64,000 nucleotides of DNA from an uncultured Alistipes sp. GTDB taxonomy: Bacteria > Bacteroidota > Bacteroidia > Bacteroidales > Rikenellaceae. Position numbers and translations under genes: made by a program. Below, piece after piece: positions 41,994-50,161 of the stretch. Position 1 is the stretch's first letter. Each line of letters starts with the position of its first letter. The stretch is taken from assembly GCA_944321945.1 (NCBI GenBank), contig CALUNE010000002.1, positions 186,001 through 250,000 on the forward strand, read 5' to 3'. The notes beneath the pieces are model-generated. The model did not search any database. It was given only the letters and a program-made list of their open reading frames with translations, and was not told where the DNA came from.

Positions 41994-42878
41994 TTACAAG
42001 ATGTTGAGAACCTGCTCCTTGATCTTTTCCAGTTCGTCCTTCATCTTCACGACGAGGATCTGGATGTTCGTTTCGTTGGCCTTCGAACCCATCGTATTGA
42101 TTTCGCGGCCCATCTCCTGGGCGATGAATCCCAGTTTGCGGCCCACGCCCTCCTCCGAGGCGGCCACTTCGCGGAAGTAGCGGCAGTGGTTCTGCAGGCG
42201 GACCTTCTCTTCGGTGATATCGAGCTTCTCGAGGTAGAAGATCATCTCCTGTTCGAGGCGGTTGCGATCGACCTCGACGGCGAGTTTCGAGAGGTTGTCC
42301 AGAATGCGGGCCTTGATGGTCTCGGTGCGGGCCGTCTCGAAGGGCACGACTTCGTTCTTGTACTGTTCGATCAGGTCGACGCGGCGCAGCAGGTCGGCGA
42401 TGAGCGTGGCACCCTCCTGCGAGCGGAAGGCGTCGAGTTGCCGGGCAGCGGCCTCGACGGCCGAGAGCAGTGCCGCATGCTCCTCGTCGGAGATGGTTTC
42501 GGTTTCGGTCGAGACCACGTCGGGCAGGCGCATGAGCGTCTGCAGCGCGGCGGCATTCCATGCCTCACCGGAGCCTTCGAGCCCGGCCGTGCGGGCCGCT
42601 TCGCGCAGCTGTGCGGCGTAGGCGGCGAAGACTTCGCGGTTGATGTGGGCCGAGGTCTCGACGACCTGGCTCTCCACCGAGACGAAGAGGTCGACCTTTC
42701 CGCGCTGAAGCAGCCGGGCGACGAGGTTGCGGATTTCGTATTCCGACTGTCGGTAGACGGCCGGGAGTTTTAGTGCGAGGTCCAACTGTTTGGAGTTCAG
42801 GGATCGGATCTCGACGGTGATCTTCTTGTTCCGGATTACGGCTTCGCCTTTACCGAAGCCGGTCATGGATTTAATCAT
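41994..42878 (-). CDS. yicC: YicC family endoribonuclease-like protein
   Basis: 294 residues. Starts MIKSMTGFGKGEAVIRNKKITVEIRSLNSKQLDL, the YicC_N signature, and ends with the DUF1527 part IAQEMGREINTMGSKANETNIQILVVKMKDELEKIKEQVLNIL. E. coli YicC is reported to act in RNA turnover; transfer of that role is by family only. It precedes gmk on the same strand, the usual context. Confidence 0.93.
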   Translation of the reverse strand: MIKSMTGFGKGEAVIRNKKITVEIRSLNSKQLDLALKLPAVYRQSEYEIRNLVARLLQRGKVDLFVSVESQVVETSAHINREVFAAYAAQLREAARTAGLEGSGEAWNAAALQTLMRLPDVVSTETETISDEEHAALLSAVEAAARQLDAFRSQEGATLIADLLRRVDLIEQYKNEVVPFETARTETIKARILDNLSKLAVEVDRNRLEQEMIFYLEKLDITEEKVRLQNHCRYFREVAASEEGVGRKLGFIAQEMGREINTMGSKANETNIQILVVKMKDELEKIKEQVLNIL

Positions 42879-42972
42879 AGGTCAGCATCGCTTGTTTCGG
42901 GAACAAAAGTAGTAAAAACAAATCAAAAAGGAGCGGGAAACCGTCCGGGGTGTAAAATTTATTTGGAAAACC

Positions 42973-43005
42973 TTGCATTTTCCGGGAATATTTTTTTTAT
43001 ATTTG
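42973..43005 (+). promoter_or_regulatory. Promoter of serC
   Basis: TTGC at 42973-42976, a 21-base spacer and TATATTTG at 42998-43005. The -7 box is exact and lies beside an eight-T run; the -33 box deviates. The leader would be about 50 A-rich bases. Confidence 0.55.
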
Positions 43006-43060
43006 TGTTAGAAAATTAACAGACTGAAATCAAATCATCCAAATCTCATAACAAATCATT

Positions 43061-44134
43061 ATGAAAAAGCACAATTTCAATGCGGGACCGTCCATTCTTG
43101 CGGACGAAGTGATCGAAAAAGCAGCCAAAGCCGTACTCGATTTTAACGGATCGGGACTTTCGATTCTTTCGATTTCGCACCGTACGAAGGATTTCGACGC
43201 CGTGATGGCAGAGGCCGACGCGCTTTTCCGTGAACTGCTCCACATTCCGGACAATTACAAGATCATCTACCTGGGCGGTGGCGCAAGCACCTATTTTTAT
43301 GAGATTCCCGCCAACTTCCTGGGCAAGAAGGCCGGCTACGTCAATACGGGCGTCTGGTCGAAGAAGGCCATCAAGGAGGCCAAACGCTATGGCGAAGTGG
43401 AGGTCGTGGCCTCGTCCGAGGACCGCAACTTCACCTATATCCCCAAGGGTTTCACCATCCCCGAGGATCTGGACTATCTGCACATTACCTCCAACAATAC
43501 GATCTACGGTACGGAATACCACGAGGATCTGACTTCGCCCGTGCCTCTGATCGCCGACATGTCGTCCGACATTCTGTCGCGTCCGGTCGACGTGACGAAG
43601 TATGCCATGATCTACGGCGGTGCGCAGAAGAACCTGGCTCCGGCCGGCGTGGCCTTCGGCATCATCCGCGAAGACATGCTCGACCGCATCGTGCGCGACC
43701 TGCCGACGATGATGTCCTACCGCACGCACGTCGAGAACAACTCGATGTTCAATACGCCTCCTGTCTTCCCGATCTACGTGCTGATGGAGACGCTGCGCTG
43801 GCTGAAGTCGATCGGCGGCGTTGAGGAGATCTACCGCCGCAACCGGGAGAAGGCCGCCCTGCTCTACGACGAGATCGATCGCAATCCGCTGTTCCGCGGT
43901 ACGGTCGAGAAGGAGGACCGCTCGCTGATGAACATCTGCTTCGTCATGCAGCCCGGCTACGAGGAGCTGGCTCCCGAATTCCTGGAGTTCACCAAGAGCC
44001 GCGACATCGTCGGCATCAAGGGCCATCGTCTGGTGGGCGGTTTCCGCGCATCGTGCTACAATGCCCTGCCGATCGAGAGCGTGCGCGTGCTGGTGGAGTG
44101 CATGCAGGAGTTTGCGGCCAAACACGCCAAATGA
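43061..44134 (+). CDS. serC: Phosphoserine aminotransferase
   Basis: 357 residues, class V PLP aminotransferase. Start [21 protein letters not shown] is standard; the PLP lysine is Lys190 in [13 protein letters not shown]. It converts 3-phosphohydroxypyruvate to phosphoserine with glutamate. It is followed 9 bases later by serA, so both make one operon reaching to the terminator at 45190. Confidence 0.96.
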   Translation: MKKHNFNAGPSILADEVIEKAAKAVLDFNGSGLSILSISHRTKDFDAVMAEADALFRELLHIPDNYKIIYLGGGASTYFYEIPANFLGKKAGYVNTGVWSKKAIKEAKRYGEVEVVASSEDRNFTYIPKGFTIPEDLDYLHITSNNTIYGTEYHEDLTSPVPLIADMSSDILSRPVDVTKYAMIYGGAQKNLAPAGVAFGIIREDMLDRIVRDLPTMMSYRTHVENNSMFNTPPVFPIYVLMETLRWLKSIGGVEEIYRRNREKAALLYDEIDRNPLFRGTVEKEDRSLMNICFVMQPGYEELAPEFLEFTKSRDIVGIKGHRLVGGFRASCYNALPIESVRVLVECMQEFAAKHAK

Positions 44135-44143
44135 TCGCTTGAG

Positions 44144-45169
44144 ATGCCTCTTGTAACGCGCGTCCCGGCCGGATACGACACCCTCACGGGCGAAGTGAAG
44201 GCCTGGGACTATAAGGAAATAATGAACGAAGAAATTTTGAAACCCATGAAAATACTGGTAGCAACGGAGAAGCCTTTTGCCAAGAAGGCGGTCGACGGCA
44301 TCCGCGAGATCGTCGAAAAGGCCGGTTATGAACTGGCGCTCCTCGAAAAATATACCGACAAGGGTCAGCTGCTGGAGGCCGTGGCTACGGCCGATGCGCT
44401 GATCGTCCGCAGCGACAAGGTGACCGCCGAGGTGATCGCCGCCGCTCCGAATCTGCGCATCGTCGTACGCGCCGGCGCCGGCTACGACAACGTCGATCTG
44501 GCTGCCGCAACCGAACGCGGCATCGTGGTGATGAACACCCCGGGGCAGAATTCCAATGCCGTGGCCGAACTGGCCATCGCCATGATGATCTACATGGCCC
44601 GCAACCGCTTCACGCCGGGTACGGGTTCCGAAATCCAGGGCAAGACGCTCGGGATCCATGCCTACGGACATGTCGGCCGGCTGGTCGGCCGCAAGGGCAA
44701 GGCGCTGGGCATGAACGTCGTGGCCTACGATCCCTTCATCTCCGATCCGGAGGTCTTCGCCGCCGACGGTGTCAAGCAGGTCGCATCGGTCGAGGAGCTT
44801 TACAAGCAGTCCGACTACCTCTCGCTGCATATTCCCGCCACGGAGCAGACCAAAGGCTCGATCGGTTACAAATTGCTGATGTCGATGCCCAAGGGGGCCA
44901 CGCTGGTCAATACCGCCCGCAAGGAGGTGATCGACGAGGCCGGGCTGATGCAGGCGCTCACCGAACGGGAGGATCTGAAGTACATCACCGACATTGCCGC
45001 CGGCAACCAGGCCGAACTGGACGAGAAGTTCGGCAAACGGGTCTTCGCCACGGCCAAGAAGATGGGTGCCGAGACGGCCGAGGCCAACATCAATGCCGGA
45101 TTGGCCGCTGCGAACCAGATTGTCGATTTCCTGAAGAACGGCAATCGGAAGTTCCAGGTCAACAAATAG
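44144..45169 (+). CDS. serA: D-3-phosphoglycerate dehydrogenase, Lys-type active site
   Basis: 341 residues with the outermost ATG at 44144; the family core begins at the internal MKILVATEKPFAKKAVDGI (ATG 44246), and an ATG at 44222 also exists, so the N-terminus is uncertain by up to 34 residues. Oxidises 3-phosphoglycerate at the head of serine synthesis. The NAD loop is AYGHVG (173-178, the first Gly is Ala). Substrate Arg259 in NTARKEV is kept, but the place of the usual catalytic His (TPHIGA) is AKKMGA with Lys306. To my recollection this Lys form is known in Bacteroides-like and Entamoeba PGDH. No ACT domain. Confidence 0.9.
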   Translation: MPLVTRVPAGYDTLTGEVKAWDYKEIMNEEILKPMKILVATEKPFAKKAVDGIREIVEKAGYELALLEKYTDKGQLLEAVATADALIVRSDKVTAEVIAAAPNLRIVVRAGAGYDNVDLAAATERGIVVMNTPGQNSNAVAELAIAMMIYMARNRFTPGTGSEIQGKTLGIHAYGHVGRLVGRKGKALGMNVVAYDPFISDPEVFAADGVKQVASVEELYKQSDYLSLHIPATEQTKGSIGYKLLMSMPKGATLVNTARKEVIDEAGLMQALTEREDLKYITDIAAGNQAELDEKFGKRVFATAKKMGAETAEANINAGLAAANQIVDFLKNGNRKFQVNK

Positions 45170-45189
45170 AAAAACCGAAGCGTGAAAGA

Positions 45190-45222
45190 GGCGGGTGCGA
45201 CATGTACGGACCCGCCTTTTTT
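45190..45222 (+). terminator. Terminator of serC-serA
   Basis: GGCGGGT (45190-45196) pairs with ACCCGCC (45210-45216) and is followed by six Ts. A good intrinsic terminator, placed before the DUF1015 gene, so that gene needs its own promoter or read-through. Confidence 0.85.
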
Positions 45223-45272
45223 ACCTCAAAACAACCGACAACCTGAAACAATAACCGAACAATCAAGAATTT

Positions 45273-46526
45273 ATGGTACGAATCAAACCGTTCCGGGCGG
45301 TGCGTCCGCCCAAGGAGCATGCAGCCGAGGTGGCATCGCGTCCGTACGATGTGCTGAACTCGGCCGAGGCGAAGTCCGAAGCTACGGAGCGCTCGCTGCT
45401 TCACATCATCAAACCCGAAATCGACTTCGACCCCATTGCCGACGAACATTCGCAGGAGGTCTATGACAAGGCGGTGGAGAACTTCCGCGAATGGCAGAAG
45501 AAGGGCTGGCTGCAGCAGGACCCCGAGGAGTATTACTATATCTATGCCCAGACGATGGAGGGCCGCACGCAGTACGGACTGGCCATGTGCTGCCACTTCG
45601 AGGATTACCTCTCGGGGGCGATCAAGAAGCACGAGTTGACGCGTCCCGACAAGGAGGAGGACCGCATGATCCACGTGCGCAATCAGCAGGCCAATATCGA
45701 ACCGGTCTTCTTCGCCTACCCCGACAATGCGGAGATCGATGCCATCGTTTCGGACGTCGTGTCGAACAATGCTCCGGAGTATGACTTCACGGCGGCCGAC
45801 GGTTTCGGCCACAAGCTGTGGGTAATCCGCGACCGCAAGACCAATGACCGTATCACGGAGATCTTTGCCGGAATTCCGGCTCTCTATGTGGCTGACGGAC
45901 ATCACCGCACGGCGGCAGCGGCACGTGTGGGCGCCGAGTGCCGGGCCAAGAACCCCAACCACACGGGCAACGAGGAGTACTGTTACTTCCTGGCGGTGAC
46001 GTTCCCGGCCAGCCAGCTGCGGATCATCGACTACAACCGTGTGGTGAAGGACCTGAACGGCCTGACACCGGAACAGCTCGTCGAGAAACTCAAGGAGTCG
46101 TTCGAGGTCGAGGACAAGGGAACGGAGGAGTATCGTCCGACGGGGCTGCACAACTTCTCGATGTATCTCGAAGGGCACTGGTGGAGCCTGACGGCCAAGC
46201 CGGGCACCTATGACGACAACGATCCGATCGGCGTGCTGGACGTAACGGTACTGTCGAACCTGGTTCTGGACAAGATCTTGGGGATCAAGGATCTGCGTAC
46301 GTCGAAACGGATCGATTTCGTGGGCGGAATCCGCGGTCTGGGCGAACTGAAGCGCCGTGTCGACAGCGGCGAGATGAAGGTGGCCTTTGCACTCTACCCC
46401 GTCTCGATGCAGCAGCTGATCAACATTGCCGACACGGGTAACATCATGCCTCCGAAGACGACGTGGTTCGAACCGAAACTGCGTTCTGGCGTGGTGATTC
46501 ACTCGTTTGCCGAGGAGAAGAAATAG
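45273..46526 (+). CDS. DUF1015 family protein
   Basis: 417 residues. Begins MVRIKPFRAVRPPKEHAAEVASRPYDVLNSAEA, the DUF1015 start. Other stretches: YYYIYAQTMEGRTQYGLAMCCHFEDY, ALYVADGHHRTAAAARV (with a conserved DGHHR), CYFLAVTFPASQLRIIDYNRVVK and VGGIRGLGELKRRVDSGEMKVAFALYPVSMQQL. No proven enzyme activity is known to me; the ADGHHR motif looks catalytic or metal/phosphate binding. Its place after serC and serA is a conserved Bacteroidota context, suggesting a link to serine or phosphoserine handling (inference). Confidence 0.9.
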   Translation: MVRIKPFRAVRPPKEHAAEVASRPYDVLNSAEAKSEATERSLLHIIKPEIDFDPIADEHSQEVYDKAVENFREWQKKGWLQQDPEEYYYIYAQTMEGRTQYGLAMCCHFEDYLSGAIKKHELTRPDKEEDRMIHVRNQQANIEPVFFAYPDNAEIDAIVSDVVSNNAPEYDFTAADGFGHKLWVIRDRKTNDRITEIFAGIPALYVADGHHRTAAAARVGAECRAKNPNHTGNEEYCYFLAVTFPASQLRIIDYNRVVKDLNGLTPEQLVEKLKESFEVEDKGTEEYRPTGLHNFSMYLEGHWWSLTAKPGTYDDNDPIGVLDVTVLSNLVLDKILGIKDLRTSKRIDFVGGIRGLGELKRRVDSGEMKVAFALYPVSMQQLINIADTGNIMPPKTTWFEPKLRSGVVIHSFAEEKK

Positions 46527-46557
46527 CAACGCCCGGCGTTTGACCGGAGCAATCGAC

Positions 46558-46594
46558 GGACGATCCGACCTGCGGGCCGGATCGTCCCTGTTTT
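46558..46594 (+). terminator. Terminator of the DUF1015 gene
   Basis: GGACGATCCG (46558-46567) pairs perfectly with CGGATCGTCC (46578-46587), then CTGTTTTTAT. Confidence 0.88.
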
Positions 46595-46648
46595 TATACG
46601 GATCGAGCTTTTTTCGCCCGAAAAGATGAATTTCCCGGAATAAAAACG

Positions 46649-46656
46649 TATCTTTG
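46649..46656 (+). promoter_or_regulatory. Putative -7 element of the DUF805 gene
   Basis: TATCTTTG, exact match, 34 bases before the ATG at 46690. No TTTG at the -33 spacing. Confidence 0.45.
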
Positions 46657-46689
46657 AATGAATTCAATGAACTTTAAAACTTTCGATTT

Positions 46690-47163
46690 ATGAAATGGTT
46701 TCTCAAATGTATCCGTAACTACGTGAATTTTTCGGGACGCGCCCGCCGCAGGGAGTATTGGAATTTTGTCCTCTTTTCGGCCCTGCTTGTGATCGTGGCA
46801 ATGATTCTCGATCTGATCTGTTTCGGCCGCAACAGTCTTTTCTACGGTCTGGCATGTCTGTTTCTCTTTCTGCCCCATCTGTCGGTCATGGCCCGTCGTC
46901 TGCACGATACGGGACGCAGTGCCAAGATCCTGATCTGGTATTATGCGGTGTGGTTCGTTTGGGTAATCGCCCTGGTGCTTTCGGGCGTTTCGGTCGTTCT
47001 GAATGGTGCGGGATCGATGTCGACGGGCTTCCTGATTCTGCTCGGCGGCGGTGCGTTGGTTTTCCTGATCTGGAGCATCTTCTTCCTGGTCTGGCTCTGC
47101 ACGGCGGGAACCGTGGGCGAAAACAAGTATGGCCCCGATCCCAAACAAAACGAAGAACTTTGA
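46690..47163 (+). CDS. DUF805 family membrane protein
   Basis: 157 residues with four predicted membrane segments (about 24-42, 46-62, 80-102, 117-138). Starts MKWFLKCIRNYVNFSGRARRREYWNF, the DUF805 opening, and has the LSVMARRLHDTGRSAKI loop typical of the family. Inner membrane, function unknown. Single-gene unit with its own -7 element and a strong terminator. Confidence 0.92.
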   Translation: MKWFLKCIRNYVNFSGRARRREYWNFVLFSALLVIVAMILDLICFGRNSLFYGLACLFLFLPHLSVMARRLHDTGRSAKILIWYYAVWFVWVIALVLSGVSVVLNGAGSMSTGFLILLGGGALVFLIWSIFFLVWLCTAGTVGENKYGPDPKQNEEL

Positions 47164-47168
47164 CGACC

Positions 47169-47202
47169 AATCGGAGCCAAATTTTTGGCTCCGATTTTTT
47201 TG
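47169..47202 (+). terminator. Terminator of the DUF805 gene
   Basis: AATCGGAGCCAAA (47169-47181) pairs with TTTGGCTCCGATT (47184-47196) and is followed by more Ts. It starts 5 bases after the stop codon. Confidence 0.92.
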
Positions 47203-47295
47203 TTCCCGGAAGGATTGTGGCCCCGCAAAGTCAAAATTTTATTACGTTCAGGCGATATTTTATAACGAAAATAAAACCGGGCACAGAAAAATTTG

Positions 47296-47303
47296 TATAT
47301 TTG
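47296..47303 (+). promoter_or_regulatory. Putative -7 element of the korDABC-like operon
   Basis: TATATTTG, exact match, 28 bases before the ATG at 47332. No clear -33 box. Confidence 0.5.
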
Positions 47304-47331
47304 TAAGCAACTTAACAATTACAATTGGCGT

Positions 47332-47559
47332 ATGGCTAAAATCAAAGGAACAATCGTCGTTGACAGAGAACGCTGTAAGGGATGTGGCGTGTGCGCTTCG
47401 GTGTGCCCGTGCAATGTCCTGGCCCTGTCGGCGGAGGTGAACAGCAAAGGCTATCCGGTGATGAAGATGGCGAATCCCGATGCCTGCACGGGTTGCGCAT
47501 CGTGTGCGGTGATTTGTCCTGACAGCGTCATCACGGTTTATCGTCAAAAATTCGAATAA
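47332..47559 (+). CDS. 2-oxoacid:ferredoxin oxidoreductase, 4Fe-4S ferredoxin (delta) subunit
   Basis: 75 residues from ATG 47332 (MAKIKGTIVVDRERCKGCG). Two complete 4Fe-4S motifs, CKGCGVCASVCPCNV and CTGCASCAVICPDSV, carry electrons from the thiamine centre to an external ferredoxin. The open frame starting at 47293 includes promoter sequence and is not used. First gene of a four-gene operon; the next starts after 3 bases. Confidence 0.92.
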   Translation: MAKIKGTIVVDRERCKGCGVCASVCPCNVLALSAEVNSKGYPVMKMANPDACTGCASCAVICPDSVITVYRQKFE

Positions 47560-47562
47560 GCG

Positions 47563-48657
47563 ATGGCAGAGAAGGAAGTAAAACTGATGAAAGGCAACGA
47601 AGTGATCGCTCATGCGGCGATACGCTACGGTTGCGACGGATATTTCGGCTACCCGATCACCCCGCAGTCGGAGGTGATGGAGACGCTCATGGAACTCAAA
47701 CCCTGGGAGACGACCGGCATGGTGGTCCTGCAGGCCGAATCGGAGGTTTCGTCGATCAACATGGTCTACGGAGGCGCCTCGACCGGCAAACGGGTCATGA
47801 CCTCGTCGTCGAGCCCCGGTATCAGCCTCATGTCCGAGGGGCTGAGCTATCTGGCCGGAGCGGAACTCCCCTGCCTGGTGATCAACTGCCAGCGCGGCGG
47901 TCCGGGTCTGGGTACGATCCAGCCTTCGCAGGGCGACTATTTCCAGGCCGTGAAGGGCGGCGGCCACGGGGACTATCACCTGATCGTCTTCGCGCCGAAT
48001 TCCGTGCAGGAGATGCACGACCATGTGGCCGAGGCTTTCGACCTGGCCTTCAAGTACCGCAATCCGGCGATGATTCTGGCCGACGGTGCCATCGGCCAGA
48101 TGATGGAGAAGGTCGTTCTGGCTCCGCAGCGTCCGCGTCGTACCGACGAGGAGATCAAGGCCGAATGCCGCTCGTGGGCCGCATACGGCAAACCGGCCGA
48201 CCGCAAGCGCAACGTCGTCACGTCGCTCGAACTGCAGTCCGAAAAGATGGAGGTCATCAACAAGCGGCTGCAGGACAAATACAAGGCGCTGGAGGAGAAC
48301 GAGGTCCGTTACGAAGCCATCGAGTGCGACGATGCGGAGTATGTGATCGTGGCCTTCGGTTCGTCGGCCCGCATCTGCTCGGCAACGGTTGAGATGGCCC
48401 GCGCCGAGGGGCTGAAGGTGGGCCTGCTGCGCCCGATCACGCTCTATCCGTTCCCGACGAAACAGCTGGCCGAACTGGCCGCACGCGGCGTGAAGGGCTT
48501 CCTGTCGGCGGAACTCAACGCCGGACAGATGGTCGAGGACGTGCGTCTGGCCGTCAACGGCAAGGCCCCCGTGGAGCACTACGGCCGTCAGGGCGGCATG
48601 ATGTTTACGCCGGACGAGGTGCTGGAGGCCCTGAAGGAAAAACTGATTAAAAAGTAG
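47563..48657 (+). CDS. 2-oxoacid:ferredoxin oxidoreductase alpha subunit (KorA/VorB-like)
   Basis: 364 residues. Contains the pyrimidine-binding half: MKGNEVIAHAAIRYGCDGYFGYPITPQSEVMETL, ESEVSSINMVYGGASTGKRVMTSSSSPGISLMSEGLSYLAG, QRGGPGLGTIQPSQGD, and a transketolase C-like end with YVIVAFGSSARIC and LLRPITLYPFP. Works with the beta subunit to decarboxylate a 2-oxoacid with CoA and reduced ferredoxin. Whether the substrate is 2-oxoglutarate or a branched-chain oxoacid cannot be settled; the annotated family name VorB is common for such sequences. Confidence 0.92.
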   Translation: MAEKEVKLMKGNEVIAHAAIRYGCDGYFGYPITPQSEVMETLMELKPWETTGMVVLQAESEVSSINMVYGGASTGKRVMTSSSSPGISLMSEGLSYLAGAELPCLVINCQRGGPGLGTIQPSQGDYFQAVKGGGHGDYHLIVFAPNSVQEMHDHVAEAFDLAFKYRNPAMILADGAIGQMMEKVVLAPQRPRRTDEEIKAECRSWAAYGKPADRKRNVVTSLELQSEKMEVINKRLQDKYKALEENEVRYEAIECDDAEYVIVAFGSSARICSATVEMARAEGLKVGLLRPITLYPFPTKQLAELAARGVKGFLSAELNAGQMVEDVRLAVNGKAPVEHYGRQGGMMFTPDEVLEALKEKLIKK

Positions 48658-48662
48658 AAACG

Positions 48663-49433
48663 ATGGCAGAGGTTGAAATCAAACAGGAGAATCTGGTTTA
48701 CACGAAACCGAAACTCATCACCGATAATGTCATGCACTATTGCCCGGGCTGCAGCCATGGTACGGTGCATAAACTCGTCGCCGAAGTGATCGACGAGATG
48801 GGTCTCGCAGACCGTACGGTGGGTATTTCGCCCGTCGGATGTTCGGTCTTCGCCTATAATTACATCGACATCGACTGGATCGAGGCGGCTCACGGACGTG
48901 CACTGGCCATCGCTTCGGCCGTAAAGCGGCTCTGGCCGAACAACATGGTCTTCACCTACCAGGGCGACGGCGACCTGTCGGCCATCGGTACGGCGGAGTC
49001 GATCCATGCGGCTGCACGCGGCGAGAATGTGGTGGCGATCTACATCAACAACGCCATCTACGGCATGACGGGCGGACAGATGGCCCCGACGACACTGCTC
49101 GGCATGAAGACGTCGACGACCCCCTACGGACGTGATCCGCGGCTGAACGGCTATCCGTACAAGATTGCCGAGATGATGGCCCATCTGGACGGTGCGACCT
49201 ACATCACGCGTCAGAGCGTCCATACGGCGGCCAACGTGCGCAAGTGCAAGCGTGCGATCCGCAAGGCGTTCGAGAATGCGATGGCCGGGAACGGCTTCTC
49301 GCTGGTGGAGGTGGTTGCGACCTGCAACAGCGGTTGGAAACTCTCGCCGGTTGCCTCGAACCGCTGGCTGGAGGAGAACATGCTGCCCTACTATCCGCTG
49401 GGCGATATCAAGGACGTAAAAAAGGAGGAGTAG
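48663..49433 (+). CDS. 2-oxoacid:ferredoxin oxidoreductase beta subunit (TPP-binding)
   Basis: 256 residues. Thiamine-diphosphate site: YCPGCSHGTVHKL at the N-terminus, then FTYQGDGDLSAIGTAESIHAAARGENVVAIYINNAIYGMTGGQM, the GDG...NN motif that holds Mg-TPP. Starts 5 bases after the alpha subunit and ends 3 bases before the gamma subunit. KorB-like by family. Confidence 0.93.
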   Translation: MAEVEIKQENLVYTKPKLITDNVMHYCPGCSHGTVHKLVAEVIDEMGLADRTVGISPVGCSVFAYNYIDIDWIEAAHGRALAIASAVKRLWPNNMVFTYQGDGDLSAIGTAESIHAAARGENVVAIYINNAIYGMTGGQMAPTTLLGMKTSTTPYGRDPRLNGYPYKIAEMMAHLDGATYITRQSVHTAANVRKCKRAIRKAFENAMAGNGFSLVEVVATCNSGWKLSPVASNRWLEENMLPYYPLGDIKDVKKEE

Positions 49434-49436
49434 ACG

Positions 49437-49982
49437 ATGAAAGAGACATTGATCATAGCAGGATTCGGAGGACAGGGTGTCCTTTCGATGGGCAAGATTC
49501 TGGCCTATTCGGGCGTGATGCAAGGCTTCGAGGTTACATGGATGCCCTCCTACGGCCCGGAGATGCGCGGCGGTACGGCCAACGTGACGGTGATTCTTTC
49601 CGACCGGAAGATCTCCTCTCCGATTGCGCATGAGTTCGACACGGCAATCATTTTGAACCAGCAGTCGATGGAGAAGTTCGAACCGCTGGTCAAGAAGGGC
49701 GGCGTGCTGATCTACGATACGAACGGCATTTCGCGCCATCCGGTCCGTACGGACATCTCGGTCTATGCGATCGATGCGACGGCCGAATGTGCGAAGATGG
49801 GTCAGGCCAAGTTGTTCAATACGATGATTTTGGGCGGATATCTGAAGGTCTGCCCGGTAGTCGAGATGGAGAACGTGATGGTCGGATTGAAGAAATCGCT
49901 TCCGGAGCGTGCATGGAAGATGCTTCCGCAGAACGAGGAGGCCATCCGCCACGGCGGCGAGATCATCCGCAAGATCCGATAA
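49437..49982 (+). CDS. 2-oxoacid:ferredoxin oxidoreductase gamma subunit
   Basis: 181 residues, POR_gamma domain: MKETLIIAGFGGQGVLSMGKILAYSGVMQGFEVTWMPSYGPEMRGGTANVTVILSD and ANTIMILGG-like LFNTMILGGYL. Completes the D-A-B-C gene order typical of Bacteroidota. The complex makes acyl-CoA reversibly with ferredoxin; in anaerobic Bacteroidota it can run towards carboxylation, supplying 2-oxoglutarate or branched-chain precursors (inference). Confidence 0.92.
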   Translation: MKETLIIAGFGGQGVLSMGKILAYSGVMQGFEVTWMPSYGPEMRGGTANVTVILSDRKISSPIAHEFDTAIILNQQSMEKFEPLVKKGGVLIYDTNGISRHPVRTDISVYAIDATAECAKMGQAKLFNTMILGGYLKVCPVVEMENVMVGLKKSLPERAWKMLPQNEEAIRHGGEIIRKIR

Positions 49983-50023
49983 TGCCTACGGGAGGGGACG
50001 GGATCCGTCATCTCTCCTACGAA

Positions 50024-50059
50024 AAAGAGATTCTTCCAACTGGAAGAATCTCTTTTTTT
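50024..50059 (+). terminator. Terminator of the ferredoxin oxidoreductase operon
   Basis: AAAGAGATTCTTCC (50024-50037) pairs perfectly with GGAAGAATCTCTTT (50042-50055), followed by more Ts. It also stands between this operon and the convergent fmt gene. Confidence 0.93.
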
Positions 50060-50161
50060 GTGGTTGTTTCACCGTTTCGGATTCGGGGTTTCGCGGCAGT
50101 CCTGCTTGTTCCTCTCTTCACAGCAGGCTTTTCTGCCCTTCACCTCTTCGCGGACCGCTCC

